64,000 nucleotides of DNA from Algibacter pectinivorans (GTDB lineage Bacteria > Bacteroidota > Bacteroidia > Flavobacteriales > Flavobacteriaceae): assembly GCF_900112595.1 (NCBI RefSeq), contig NZ_FOMI01000003.1, positions 248,001 through 312,000 of the forward strand, read 5' to 3'. Numbering within the stretch: position 1 is the first letter of the stretch; each line of letters begins with the position of its first letter. Under the pieces are notes generated by a model. That model was given only the letters and a program-made list of their open reading frames with translations, ran no database searches and had not been told where the DNA came from. Shown piece by piece: positions 1 through 12,710 of this stretch. The position numbers and the translations under genes are program-made.

Positions 1-1
1 A

Positions 2-2218
2 GATAACTTCAACTTAAGTTTTTACCATACTATAAATGAAGCTAACGAGTCGGTAATTGGTTTTAAACAGTCCGATATAACTATAAAGGATTACAAGTGG
101 TTTATAAACGAAGATCAAGATAAATTTCATAAAATAACATTCGATAAAAAACTATCTAGGTTCGATATCGATAAGTTTAGGGTTAACCATAATAACGAGG
201 AAATTAAGTTTTCTGGTTTTGTTCGCGATTCTACTCAAAAGGATATAAAACTAAATTTTACTAATGTAGATTTAGCTAAAATAACGCCCGATATAGATAG
301 TTTATCCTTGGCAGGAAATGTTAATGGTAAGTTAGATATTTTACAGCAAAACGGTAGCTACCTACCAAATTCTACTATTGTAATAGACGATTTAAAGGTT
401 AACGATTTCTTATTAGGCTCTTTTGATGCTACTATAAAAGGAAACGAGTCGCTTACCAATTATAATGTAGATGCTACTATTAAAAACGATATTACACGCT
501 CGTTTGCAGCAAAAGGAGATATTTCGGTTTCTGGAAAACAATCGGCTATTAATGTAGTATTAGATTTTAATGCCTTTAACTTATCGCCTTTAAATCCGTT
601 GTTAGATGGCGTATTGTCAAATATTAGGGGCGAAGCCAATGGTAGCGTAAATGTTATTGGCGATTTAAAGAAACCCGATTTTAATGGCGATTTAATAGTT
701 AAAAACGGTGGTCTAGGTGTGCCTTATTTAAATGTGGATTACGATTTTAATACCAATGCTTCGGTAACGTTAAAAAATCAAAGTTTTGTGTTTAATAGAA
801 TCATGTTAACCGATACCAAACACAAATCTAAAGGCTTTTTAGATGGTTCAATAAGTCATGCTAATTTTGGTAAATGGAATTTAGGTTTAGATATTACAAC
901 ACCTAGATTGTTAATTTTAGATACTAAAGAAACCGAGGAGTCTTTATATTACGGTACCGGGTTTATTGGCGGTCGTGCTAGTATTTATGGTCCTACCGAG
1001 CAATTGGTAATTAGTGTAATAGGCGAAACTAAAAAAGGAACTGTATTTAAAATTCCACTGAACGATTCAGAATCATTTGGAGACAACTCATATATTCATT
1101 TTATAACAAAAGATGAAAAAGAAGCTCGTAAAATGGGAGAAGAGGTAATTTATGAAGAAATAAAAGGACTAGAGCTCGATTTCGAATTAGATGTTACCCA
1201 AGATGCCGAAGTAGAAATTATTATCGACAAAGAAACGGGGCACTCTTTAAAAGGACGTGGAGTTGGAGGTATTCTGGTAGAAATAAACACCAATGGAAAA
1301 TTTGATATGTGGGGGGATTTTGCTGTATTCGAAGGGGTTTACAATTTTGCTTACGGTGGTATAATTCAAAAGCAATTTATAGTACAACCCGGTGGTACTA
1401 TTGCCTGGAATGGCGATCCGCTTAAAAACACCACTATCGATATGTTGGCTATTTATAAAACCCAAGCAAATCCTTCGCCATTACTAGATAATCCTATTAA
1501 TAGAAGTATTCCGGTAGAGTTAAACATTGCCATTACTGGCGATATCGAGCAACCTGTACCAGAATTTAGTTTTGAGTTTCCTAATGTAACATCAACCATA
1601 AAATCTGAGCTTAATTACCGGTTAGAATCTAAAGATGAGCGCGATACACAAGCCTTATTCTTAGTGTCTACAGGCTCGTTTTCAAGCGGTTTAAACGCAT
1701 TAAATGCCTCTGGAACTATAGCCGAACGATTAAATGGTATTTTAAACAGTATCTTTTCATCGGAAGACGGTAAGGTTAACGTAGGTTTAAATTACGAAGC
1801 CGGACAAAACAGACCAGATTATCAAACCGACGATAGGTTTGGTGTTACACTACAAACCCAAATTAGCGATCGTGTGCTTATAAATGGTAAAGTGGGGGTT
1901 CCTGTTGGTGGAGCAACCAGTACTGTGGTAGCGGGCGATGTAGAAATCGATTTCCTTTTAAATGAAGAAGGTACCCTTACCGCCAATGTATTTAATAGAG
2001 AAAATAGCATCCAGAATTTTGGAGAAGATATTGGTTATACCCAAGGCATAGGATTATCCTATAATGTCGATTTCGATACCTTTAAGGAATTGATTCAAAA
2101 GCTATTTAAAAAATCTAAAGAAGATGAGAATCCTAGTTTAGAAATTCAAGAGGAAACTACCGAAGAAAATCCATTACCAGAATACATTTCCATTCAACCA
2201 TCTGCCAAAAAAGAGTAG
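2..2218 (+). CDS. tamB: TamB-family translocation/assembly protein, C-terminal part (5' truncated by window)
   Basis: The reading frame is open from the first bases of the window, so only the last ~738 residues of a larger protein are seen. The visible part is rich in alternating beta-strand sequence. It ends in the TamB (DUF490) C-terminal region, with stretches such as FDMWGDFAVFEGVYNF, FIVQPGGTIAWNGDP and NVGLNYEAGQNRPDYQ that are typical of Bacteroidota TamB. Family members span the periplasm from the inner membrane to the outer membrane and are implicated in lipid transport and outer-membrane protein assembly. The TTG at 308 is in frame but is not a credible start, because the coding sequence continues upstream without a break. 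The C-terminus is acidic and low-complexity. Identification of the family is confident; the N-terminal anchor lies outside the window. Confidence 0.9.
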   Translation, partial: DNFNLSFYHTINEANESVIGFKQSDITIKDYKWFINEDQDKFHKITFDKKLSRFDIDKFRVNHNNEEIKFSGFVRDSTQKDIKLNFTNVDLAKITPDIDSLSLAGNVNGKLDILQQNGSYLPNSTIVIDDLKVNDFLLGSFDATIKGNESLTNYNVDATIKNDITRSFAAKGDISVSGKQSAINVVLDFNAFNLSPLNPLLDGVLSNIRGEANGSVNVIGDLKKPDFNGDLIVKNGGLGVPYLNVDYDFNTNASVTLKNQSFVFNRIMLTDTKHKSKGFLDGSISHANFGKWNLGLDITTPRLLILDTKETEESLYYGTGFIGGRASIYGPTEQLVISVIGETKKGTVFKIPLNDSESFGDNSYIHFITKDEKEARKMGEEVIYEEIKGLELDFELDVTQDAEVEIIIDKETGHSLKGRGVGGILVEINTNGKFDMWGDFAVFEGVYNFAYGGIIQKQFIVQPGGTIAWNGDPLKNTTIDMLAIYKTQANPSPLLDNPINRSIPVELNIAITGDIEQPVPEFSFEFPNVTSTIKSELNYRLESKDERDTQALFLVSTGSFSSGLNALNASGTIAERLNGILNSIFSSEDGKVNVGLNYEAGQNRPDYQTDDRFGVTLQTQISDRVLINGKVGVPVGGATSTVVAGDVEIDFLLNEEGTLTANVFNRENSIQNFGEDIGYTQGIGLSYNVDFDTFKELIQKLFKKSKEDENPSLEIQEETTEENPLPEYISIQPSAKKE

Positions 2219-2359
2219 TTTTTAAGGTTGGTTTCGTAAATCTTTAGTTTTTTTTATCAACTAAAACGTTATAGTTTTTAAACTGTTGTTAATTTACTGT
2301 AATTGCTATAGATATGTGCATTTTGTTTAGTAATTTTACTTTATTAAAATTGATAATTA

Positions 2360-4371
<2,012 letters not shown>

Positions 4372-4385
4372 TTTATTTATATATT

Positions 4386-4426
4386 TCCACAGTATTACCC
4401 TTTAGGGTAATGCTGTGGATTTTTTT
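4386..4426 (+). terminator. Rho-independent terminator of pfkA-gapA
   Basis: A 15 bp stem (4386-4400 pairing with 4405-4419, one G-U pair) closes a 4-base loop and is followed directly by seven T residues. It sits 14 bp after the gapA stop codon. Confidence 0.92.
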
Positions 4427-4522
4427 ATACCATAAACTTAAAATTGTAATCCATTTACAAACAAACCTTTGTTATTAATTATAATTTCAAAGCGCTCTAT
4501 TTTCTTTTAAAAATTAAAACTT

Positions 4523-5383
4523 ATGATTCTAATTATTGATAGTGGTTCTACAAAATCCGATTGGTTAGCTGTAGATAGTGATGGTAATAAATTAATGGAT
4601 AAAATCCGTACTAAAGGATTAAATCCAGCCATTTTAAACGAAAAAAAGCTTCAGAAAAGAATCTTAAAAAGTAAAGACTTAAAAGCGAATAAAGACAAGG
4701 TAACACACGTTTTTTTCTACGGTGCTGGTTGCGGTACAGATAATGCCAAACAACTATTAAGTACAGTATTAAAAGATATTTTTAGTAATGCACATGTTGA
4801 AGTTAACGAAGATACTTTAGCTGCCGTTTACTCTACTATTAACACGCCAACCGAGGCTGCTGTAGTTTGTATTTTAGGTACAGGATCCAACTGCAGTTAT
4901 TACGATGGCGAAATTTTACACCAACGTGTTATATCGCTTGGTTATACCTTAATGGACGATGCTTCTGGTAATTACTACGGTAAGCAATTAATTAGAGATT
5001 ACTACTATAATCACATGCCAGAAAATGTAAGGATAGCTTTTGGAGCTAAATTTAACATGGAGCCCGATTTTATAAAATACAACCTATACAAGCAACCAAG
5101 TCCTAATGCATACTTAGCAAACTTTGCAGAGTTTATGTTTTTACACAAAGACTCAGAGTACACTATTAACCTAATTAAACAAGGTATTAGAGCTTTCGTT
5201 ACTAATATGATTATGCAGTATAAGGATGAGCTTAAAAACGTACCTGTGCATTTTGCAGGATCTATTGCATTTTTTGCTCAAAAAGAAATTAAAGAAGTGG
5301 CAGTAGAAATGGGCTTTACCGTAGGCAACTTTATTCGTAGACCAATTGATGGTTTAGTGCCGTTTCACACCAAAAACTTATAG
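4523..5383 (+). CDS. BadF/BadG/BcrA/BcrD-type ATPase, N-acetylglucosamine kinase-like
   Basis: Member of the ASKHA (actin-like) sugar kinase superfamily. The N-terminus has the phosphate-1 loop LIIDSGSTKSDW, and residues ~112-125 carry CILGTGSNCSYYDG, the second nucleotide loop. At 286 residues it matches the short Bacteroidota proteins annotated as N-acetylglucosamine kinase or BadF/BadG ATPase. The likely role is phosphorylation of an amino sugar in the cytoplasm, but the substrate cannot be read from the sequence. It is separated from gapA by a terminator, so it is likely transcribed separately. It is followed 11 bp later by a ModF-like ABC gene and may share a transcript with it. Confidence 0.85.
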   Translation: MILIIDSGSTKSDWLAVDSDGNKLMDKIRTKGLNPAILNEKKLQKRILKSKDLKANKDKVTHVFFYGAGCGTDNAKQLLSTVLKDIFSNAHVEVNEDTLAAVYSTINTPTEAAVVCILGTGSNCSYYDGEILHQRVISLGYTLMDDASGNYYGKQLIRDYYYNHMPENVRIAFGAKFNMEPDFIKYNLYKQPSPNAYLANFAEFMFLHKDSEYTINLIKQGIRAFVTNMIMQYKDELKNVPVHFAGSIAFFAQKEIKEVAVEMGFTVGNFIRRPIDGLVPFHTKNL

Positions 5384-5394
5384 GGTTATAGCGT

Positions 5395-6615
5395 GTGCCA
5401 CAACATAAGGCCTTTTACATATCCAATACAGCACGTAAGCCAGAGCTTATAAAAGCCATAACAACAGGCCAGTGGTTTAGTGATTTAAACCATTTAAAAG
5501 GCGCTGTATTTTCGGAGTTTACAATAAATGCGTTTATAGAGCAAGAACTGCGTCATGGACAGTACGATGTAAAAACGGCAAACAAAAACAGCCTTAACAA
5601 TTCATCCGAAGGAGAGCGCAAACGCGCTTTACTTAATCATATTCTAGAATCTAAACCCGATTATATAGTTTTAGATAATGTTTTCGATTGTTTAGATGTA
5701 GCAGCACAATCTAGAATTAAAAACACACTTAGTAATTTAAGTAACGAGGTTATCATTATCCAGCTTTCTACCAGAAAGCGCGATATTTTGGAGTTTATAG
5801 ACAGCGTTTATGTTATAGAAGATGGCGAGCCAAAATTATATGTGCCAACCGCAGAAGCGACGCAAAAAAACTTCACGCAACAATTACCACAACCTTACCA
5901 AACCCAAAGGGAAACGTTTAACCCGTTAATACAACTTAATAAGGTATCGGTTAGTTATGGCGAACGCCCCATACTAAACAACATCTCTTGGCAAATTAAC
6001 CACGGCGAGTTTTGGCAACTTATTGGGCCTAACGGTTCGGGGAAGAGCACCATACTGTCGTTAATATCTGGCGATAACCCCAAAGGCTATATGGTAGATA
6101 TGCGGTTATTTGGCATAAAAAAGGGGAGTGGCGAAACCGTTTGGGATATTAAAAAAAATATAGGCTTTTATACCTCCGAGATGCTACGCGGTTTTAAACG
6201 CAGAGACACCATTGAAAGCATGATAGTTTCTGGTTTTTTAGACTCTGTAGGGCTTTACAAGCGCCCAACCGATACGCAAATTAATATAGCGCACCAATGG
6301 TTAAGCCTGTTAAACATGCTGCACATAAAAGATAAAAGCTTCCAGTTTTTATCCAATGGCCATAAGCGCTTAGTGTTAATAGCTAGAGCCATGGTTAAAC
6401 ACCCACCTTTACTTATTTTAGACGAACCTACTAACGGTTTAGACGATGCCGATGCCAAACTATTCTCAGAGTTGGTAAACAAAATAGCCCAAGAAAGCGA
6501 AACTGCTATTATTTACGTATCGCACAGAAAAGAAGAATTTATTATACCAGATTTTGTTTTTAAACTTACCCCGCATGCAACGGGTTCTGTGGGTCAATAT
6601 TTACTAGGTGGATAG
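5395..6615 (+). CDS. ModF-like tandem ABC ATPase with degenerate first half
   Basis: A 406-residue cytoplasmic protein of two ABC ATPase halves without membrane segments, resembling ModF. The second half (~residues 180-406) is complete: Walker A GPNGSGKST, signature LSNGHKR and Walker B LLILDEPTNGLD. The first half keeps signature-like SSEGERKRALL and Walker B-like YIVLDNVFDCLD but has no Walker A, so it probably cannot bind ATP alone. The start is GTG at 5395, 11 bp after the preceding stop; no ATG fits. ModF proteins are named for molybdate-uptake operons, but no mod genes are nearby, so the physiological role is open. Confidence 0.8.
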   Translation: MPQHKAFYISNTARKPELIKAITTGQWFSDLNHLKGAVFSEFTINAFIEQELRHGQYDVKTANKNSLNNSSEGERKRALLNHILESKPDYIVLDNVFDCLDVAAQSRIKNTLSNLSNEVIIIQLSTRKRDILEFIDSVYVIEDGEPKLYVPTAEATQKNFTQQLPQPYQTQRETFNPLIQLNKVSVSYGERPILNNISWQINHGEFWQLIGPNGSGKSTILSLISGDNPKGYMVDMRLFGIKKGSGETVWDIKKNIGFYTSEMLRGFKRRDTIESMIVSGFLDSVGLYKRPTDTQINIAHQWLSLLNMLHIKDKSFQFLSNGHKRLVLIARAMVKHPPLLILDEPTNGLDDADAKLFSELVNKIAQESETAIIYVSHRKEEFIIPDFVFKLTPHATGSVGQYLLGG

Positions 6616-6988
6616 TTTTGATATTAATCTAATTCGTAAAATTACAACTACTAATTAAGCGTAGTACAAGATATTATCATTTCTTACAGAAAAGTATAAC
6701 TAAACGAGTTATATTAATCATTAAAGTCTAGATTATAAATACTATAATGGTAATACTCTATTTTCTAGTATTAAATATAATTGTAATGAAACTAAGTAGA
6801 TTTGAAAGTAGAAAACGGGTTTTAAGCTATAATTAAAATAATAGAGTAACAGGCGTAATAGAACAAAATTATGACGGTAATAATTTTGTAAATAAAAAAC
6901 AGATTATTATTTATCTATATTGCTAATGGAAATCCAACAGAAGATATTTATCAAAATTGGTAAGGCACTCAAAACGTAAACATATATT
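6616..6988. other. 373 bp AT-rich intergenic region, nothing recognised
   Basis: The gap lies between two convergent genes (ModF-like on + and the glutamine cyclotransferase on -). No open reading frame of note, no strong hairpin with a T-tract and no repeat shared with other parts of the window was seen. Confidence 0.6.
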
Positions 6989-8041
6989 TTATTTAATATA
7001 TGTTATTTGTTTCTCCAAAATCTTAACCTCAAATAGTTTATCCCAACGTTTTCCTGTAACAAAAATGGTTTTTGTTTTTGGGTTATAAGCAATACCGTTT
7101 AAAACATCTAAACCGGCATGTTGGGTAACTAATTTTTTTAATGGTTTAAAATCTACAACGCCAATTACAGCTCCATTTTTAGGGTTAATAATGGCTACAC
7201 CATCTTTTTGGTAACGGTTGGCATATATTTTACCATCTATCCATTCCATTTCATTTATACCAACAATTTTTCCTTTGTTAGTATACACTTGTATGTATTC
7301 TTGTTCTGCTAAAGTTTCAGAATTTAATAACCATATTTTTTCGGTACCATCACTTTTATAAATAGTGTTGTTATAATTACATAAACCCCAACCTTCTTTA
7401 CTATTACCATACTTAAAGCTGCTTAGTTTTTCAAAGGTATTTACATCGTAAACAAAGCCAGTGCCTTTTTGCCATGTTAATTGGTATACTTTATTGTTTA
7501 AAATGGTTAAGCCTTCACCAAAATACTCATCGGCTAAATCAATGTTTTTAATAACGTTTCCTGTTTTGTAGTCTAGCTTTCTAAGTTTCGATTCTTTATG
7601 CTGCCCTGTACTTTCATAAAGGGTGTCGTTATGAAACTCTAAACCTTGGGTGTAAGAAGTAATATCGTGCGGATATTCATTAATTATTTTATACGTATAC
7701 ACTTTTGGTAATTCGCTATTTAAAATGGTAACTGCCGATGTGGTTGTTTGTTTTTCGCCTTCAACATAAACCGTAGCTTCAATGCTGTGTTTTCCTAGTT
7801 TAAAATCTTTTAAATCTGAATTTTCATTAATTCGTTTACCATCTAAATAATAAGTAACCGAGTCGATAGTTAGCGCTTTTTTGTTCTCAAGAGACAATTT
7901 TAGGGTGCTATTATTGGCAATATTTCCTTTTTCGGCATTAGTTTTTATGGAAAAATCACTTTTTTTCTGACCAGAATTAGATCCGCAACCAATTAAAATT
8001 GCGCCTAAAAATATGATAGTGAGATATTTGAATGTTTTCAT
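6989..8041 (-). CDS. Glutaminyl-peptide cyclotransferase (plant/bacterial type) lipoprotein
   Basis: The 350-residue protein begins with a lipoprotein signal (MKTFKYLTIIFLGAILIGC, lipobox IGCG). An Ig-like beta domain (~residues 25-110) follows, then a glutamine cyclotransferase domain (PF05096-type beta-propeller). Recognisable parts are YTQGLEFHNDTLYESTG, YFGEGLTILNNKVYQLTW, MEWIDGKIYANRY and the C-terminal LNGIAYNPKTKTIFVTGKRW. The family cyclises N-terminal glutamine to pyroglutamate on secreted proteins and peptides. The lipid anchor puts the enzyme on a membrane facing the periplasm or cell surface. The N-terminal Ig-like extension is a Bacteroidota feature. It diverges from the SRP RNA gene. 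Confidence 0.88.
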   Translation of the reverse strand: MKTFKYLTIIFLGAILIGCGSNSGQKKSDFSIKTNAEKGNIANNSTLKLSLENKKALTIDSVTYYLDGKRINENSDLKDFKLGKHSIEATVYVEGEKQTTTSAVTILNSELPKVYTYKIINEYPHDITSYTQGLEFHNDTLYESTGQHKESKLRKLDYKTGNVIKNIDLADEYFGEGLTILNNKVYQLTWQKGTGFVYDVNTFEKLSSFKYGNSKEGWGLCNYNNTIYKSDGTEKIWLLNSETLAEQEYIQVYTNKGKIVGINEMEWIDGKIYANRYQKDGVAIINPKNGAVIGVVDFKPLKKLVTQHAGLDVLNGIAYNPKTKTIFVTGKRWDKLFEVKILEKQITYIK

Positions 8042-8095
8042 TTTCGATATATAATTTATAGCAAGATATTTATTTAAAATCGGTTTAAAAAATCA

Positions 8096-8125
8096 TTGGG
8101 AAAATTTTAAAAGTTTGTATCTTTG
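8096..8125 (+). promoter_or_regulatory. Promoter of the SRP RNA gene (TTG-N19-TATCTTTG)
   Basis: A TTG at 8096-8098 and TATCTTTG at 8118-8125 are separated by exactly 19 bp, the Bacteroidetes -33/-7 consensus. The expected start, about 6 bp downstream, coincides with the first paired base of the RNA at 8131. Confidence 0.9.
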
Positions 8126-8130
8126 CAACC

Positions 8131-8224
8131 GGCAAGTCCTACACAACCAGCTCCTGTTGAATCCTCCAGGTCGGGAACGAAGCAAAGGTAAATGGTCGTA
8201 GCGGTGTGATGTAGGTAGCTTGCC
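8131..8224 (+). ncRNA. ffs: Signal recognition particle RNA, small bacterial type
   Basis: The gene encodes the RNA scaffold of the signal recognition particle, which binds Ffh and directs ribosomes making membrane proteins to FtsY. The ends pair (GGCAAG at 8131-8136 with CTTGCC at 8219-8224). The middle holds the conserved apical domain, CCAGGTCGGGAACGAAGCA followed by AAGGTAAATGGTCG, the counterpart of the E. coli 4.5S tetraloop and asymmetric loop. Length is ~94 nt, normal for the short Bacteroidota form lacking the Alu domain. A T-run at 8225-8231 directly after the closing stem serves as terminator. A perfect consensus promoter lies immediately upstream. Confidence 0.95.
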
Positions 8225-8303
8225 TTTTTTTATGCAATAAACTCAAATCTTGAAAGCTTAGGCGAATCAGGATTTTTTAGTTTTATAAACATTCTTGCAA
8301 GGG

Positions 8304-8333
8304 TTGAACCTTATGAGTATTATTGTATTTTTA
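8304..8333 (+). promoter_or_regulatory. Probable promoter of the SDR gene
   Basis: TTG at 8304-8306 and TATTTTTA at 8326-8333 are 19 bp apart, matching the Bacteroidetes promoter except for the last base of the -7 box. The box ends 21 bp before the start codon at 8355. Confidence 0.65.
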
Positions 8334-8354
8334 AAGCATTAAATAACGTTTTTT

Positions 8355-9158
8355 ATGTCTAAAGTGGTATTAATAACTGGTGGTTCTTCTGGTATTGGAA
8401 AATCTATAGGTGAATTTTTAATTGGTAAAGATTTTATAGTATATGGCACCAGTAGAAGCCCAGAGAAGTATAAGGACAGTAAATTTCCTATTTTGGCACT
8501 TGATGTTAAAGAGAATTTAACCATTTCTGAAACCGTGCGTACTATTATTGAAAAGGAAGGCAAATTAGACATTGTTATTAATAATGCTGGTGCAGGAATA
8601 ACGGGACCTATTGAGGAAACGCCCGATGAAGAGATAAAGAATAATTTTGATACTAATTTTTTCGGACCAATACGCGTTATAAAAGCAGTGTTACCGCAAA
8701 TGCGTAAGCAAAACTCGGGGTTAATTATTAATGTTACCTCTATTGCGGGTTATATGGGTTTACCATATCGTGGTGTTTACAGTGCTAGTAAAGGTGCTTT
8801 AGAGCTTTTAACCGAGGCTTTCAGGATGGAAATAAAAGACTTTAATATAAAAATGACCAATGTAGCGCCAGGTGATTTTGCTACCAATATAGCCGCTGGA
8901 AGATATCATGCACCACTACTTGAAAACTCGCCCTACAAAAAACCTTACGGAGATACTTTAAACTTAATGAATACGCATGTTGATAATGGCAGCGATCCTG
9001 ATATTATGGCTAAAGCTATTTATAAAATTATTAATAATCCCAACCTAAAAGTCCATTACAAAGTAGGGGAGTTTTTGCAGAAATTTTCTATTGTACTAAA
9101 ACGTATTTTACCAGACACCGTTTACGAGAAAATGCTAATGAACCATTATAAACTGTAA
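8355..9158 (+). CDS. Short-chain dehydrogenase/reductase
   Basis: A 267-residue classical SDR with an N-terminal Rossmann fold. The cofactor loop is TGGSSGIGKS, the conserved NNAG appears as NNAGAGI, the catalytic serine lies in NVTSIAGYMG, and the catalytic Tyr-Lys pair is in VYSASKGAL. The arginine just after the second strand (GTSRSPEKY) suggests NADP(H) preference, by analogy with other SDRs. The substrate is unknown. It is a single-gene unit with its own likely promoter downstream of the SRP RNA gene. The next gene is on the opposite strand. Confidence 0.93.
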   Translation: MSKVVLITGGSSGIGKSIGEFLIGKDFIVYGTSRSPEKYKDSKFPILALDVKENLTISETVRTIIEKEGKLDIVINNAGAGITGPIEETPDEEIKNNFDTNFFGPIRVIKAVLPQMRKQNSGLIINVTSIAGYMGLPYRGVYSASKGALELLTEAFRMEIKDFNIKMTNVAPGDFATNIAAGRYHAPLLENSPYKKPYGDTLNLMNTHVDNGSDPDIMAKAIYKIINNPNLKVHYKVGEFLQKFSIVLKRILPDTVYEKMLMNHYKL

Positions 9159-9191
9159 CTTTAAGCAAAACCTTAAGTTGGCAGGTGGTTT

Positions 9192-9328
9192 AGCCCTGAT
9201 AGTAGCGGCATCCTTTTTTGTGTTTCTATATTTTTGTTAAATAGACTTAATTATGTTAGTAAACTTAACTGTATTAAATGTAGAAAATATTTAATACAAA
9301 AAAGATATAGCGGATAGCAGGAATAGCT
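9192..9328. repeat. Imperfect inverted-repeat element (variant of the dispersed intergenic repeat)
   Basis: Two arms, 9192-9221 and 9296-9328, are imperfect inverted copies of each other, sharing AGC..CCTG.TA...GCGG.. followed by a C/T-rich run ending TTTTTTGT. About 75 bp of unrelated AT-rich DNA lies between them. The arm text (CCTGATAGTAGCGG and GCGGATAGCAGG) resembles the ends of the repeats at 17866, 27269 and 61988. It fills most of the gap between the SDR and the thioredoxin-like gene. Confidence 0.65.
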
Positions 9329-9371
9329 TCAAATTATTATTATTAAAATTGAGGTGAAATAGGGTAATGTA

Positions 9372-10793
9372 TTACCTATTAATTAAGCCAAGTAATTGTT
9401 CTTCAAAATTAACAGAGAACATATTGGTATTGCTGTTTACAATTTTATTGTTTTTATCTACCAATATGGTTTTGGTCATTGGGTAAATAGCTAAAACATT
9501 CGATGCTACTTCTGGGTTTTTAAACAGGTATTCGTTAGGACTATAAAATCCATTTCCTTTAAGAAGGTTTTTAGACTTTTCTATGTTTTTCCCGTCCATA
9601 TTTATGGAAATAAAATTAATCTCGGGATATTTAACCTTTAACTCTTTTATTTTATAGTGACTTTCCTTAAAATGATCGAAATATTTAAAAGACCAAAAGC
9701 ATAATACCGTTGGCGCATATACTTTTGCGTTAAGTCTATATTCACTATCGTCGTATCCAAAAATTTTAATATTAGGTAATTTATCGCCGTTCTTAAGGTT
9801 GTTAACAGAGCTTGTAAAGCGCAGCATGCGCTCTTTTCCTTTTTCGCTTTTACTTATGCTTAGGTAGGTTTTTAGTAACTCTTTATTATACTCTATGTTT
9901 TTACTTTTAGCTAAGTAGCCAATGGTAAAATGGTAAAGTAAATCGTCTTTAACTTCTGGGTTTATAATTAAACTGTCAATTAGTTTAAGCCTGTCTAAAT
10001 TAAAGCATAAAGACTTTTTATCGAAACAAGCATTCTTTTCGTGGTCGTCGTGCGTTTTAAGGGATAAGTTACTTAAGTTATAGCGCAAAAACTTATTATA
10101 ACCATGGTGGTTAGTTAAAAAGGAATCGTTGTAATTAATTTCTTTTCGGTAGTTATAAAAATTTTTAGGTAAAGATTTTAAAAGTGCTGCTTTGTTTTCG
10201 CCAACATGTACAAAAGGATACACCTCTTTACTTAAGTAATATTTATAATCAATATTGGCATGGGCAATTTTTAAAAATAAATCCGACGGGTCATTTTTTT
10301 CAACAAAACGGTTTAAACGTTCTGCTTTAAAGTCTTTTAAAGAGTCCGCTTTCTTTTGGAAATCTTCGCCATTAAGCTGGCAAATTTTAATGATATATTT
10401 TTCTTCCTTTTCGTTTTCAATATATTCATTAATAAAATAATTATTTTTATCGTCGCCTTTACCACTGTATACAAGCGACTCATCAAAATCTAAAGTATTA
10501 AGTCTAAACAATAAGCTGTCTTCGGGCTCTAGCAAAACTAATTGATATTCGCCTCCATGCCTAAAGGTATAAATCCCTTTGTTTAAATTATCAATTTTAT
10601 AAAGAAATCTATTCTTACCGTCTAAATAAACCGTATCTAAAATAGTCTCGTCTTTAGACAATACAATATAGTTAGTATTGGGGTTAATAATCTCGCCACC
10701 CAAGTACGCAATATTCAATGCGGGTTCCTCGTTGTTTTTTTTACAACTAAATAGTGTAACGGAAATAAATAAAATAGTAAAGTAAAACTTCAT
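9372..10793 (-). CDS. Thioredoxin-fold (TlpA-like) lipoprotein lacking CxxC
   Basis: A 473-residue predicted lipoprotein (signal MKFYFTILFISVTLFSC, lipobox FSCK). Residues ~25-120 form a beta-rich domain like the DUF4369-type N-terminal domain of Bacteroidota TlpA proteins. A long helical middle follows, then a C-terminal thioredoxin-like domain from ~residue 335 (KLPNIKIFGYDDSEY, APTVLCFWSFKYFDHF, INFISINMDG). Where TlpA proteins have WCxxC, this protein reads FWSFKYFDHF, so disulfide exchange by the usual mechanism is unlikely. No partner gene is adjacent; the function may be structural or binding. Family assignment is reasonable; function is unknown. Confidence 0.75.
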   Translation of the reverse strand: MKFYFTILFISVTLFSCKKNNEEPALNIAYLGGEIINPNTNYIVLSKDETILDTVYLDGKNRFLYKIDNLNKGIYTFRHGGEYQLVLLEPEDSLLFRLNTLDFDESLVYSGKGDDKNNYFINEYIENEKEEKYIIKICQLNGEDFQKKADSLKDFKAERLNRFVEKNDPSDLFLKIAHANIDYKYYLSKEVYPFVHVGENKAALLKSLPKNFYNYRKEINYNDSFLTNHHGYNKFLRYNLSNLSLKTHDDHEKNACFDKKSLCFNLDRLKLIDSLIINPEVKDDLLYHFTIGYLAKSKNIEYNKELLKTYLSISKSEKGKERMLRFTSSVNNLKNGDKLPNIKIFGYDDSEYRLNAKVYAPTVLCFWSFKYFDHFKESHYKIKELKVKYPEINFISINMDGKNIEKSKNLLKGNGFYSPNEYLFKNPEVASNVLAIYPMTKTILVDKNNKIVNSNTNMFSVNFEEQLLGLINR

Positions 10794-10940
10794 AGAACGC
10801 TCAAGCGAATTTGTAATAGCAAAAATATAGCTTGAAACGCTAAACTCCTGTTAATGCGTTGTTAAATATTTAGTAAACAAAATGTCCTAAAACGGCCTAA
10901 AATTTGGGTTACTATGTTTCGTCTTACCAATGTAATTTTC

Positions 10941-10948
10941 TACTTTTG
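10941..10948 (+). promoter_or_regulatory. Candidate -7 box of the ABC-F gene
   Basis: TACTTTTG matches TAnnTTTG and lies 21 bp before the start codon at 10970. The expected -33 position holds only the weak TTTCG. Confidence 0.5.
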
Positions 10949-10963
10949 CAAAAAATTAAATAG

Positions 10964-12595
<1,632 letters not shown>

Positions 12596-12613
12596 GCTAA
12601 CACAAAATTAATT

Positions 12614-12710
12614 AGGGCGTTACCCATAAAGGGTCGGGCTTTCCGCTACAAGTTCTCGCACTTCCTAGCGTCAGGCTGTGGGCTTTTCACTGCAATCCCT
12701 AACGCGGGTA
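12614..12710 (-). repeat. Dispersed intergenic repeat, copy B (reverse orientation)
   Basis: A ~97 bp element that, read on the minus strand, contains GGGATTGCAG, AAGCCCACAGCC, GTGCGAGAACTTGTAGCG and AGCCCGACCCTTTATGGG, closely matching the copies at 17866, 27269 and 61988. It fills the gap after the ABC-F gene and carries no open reading frame of its own. Confidence 0.85.

Noticed and set aside
8131-8224. A tRNA-like gene upstream of the SDR gene
   Set aside because: No CCA-end, anticodon or cloverleaf; the sequence matches the conserved SRP RNA apical domain.
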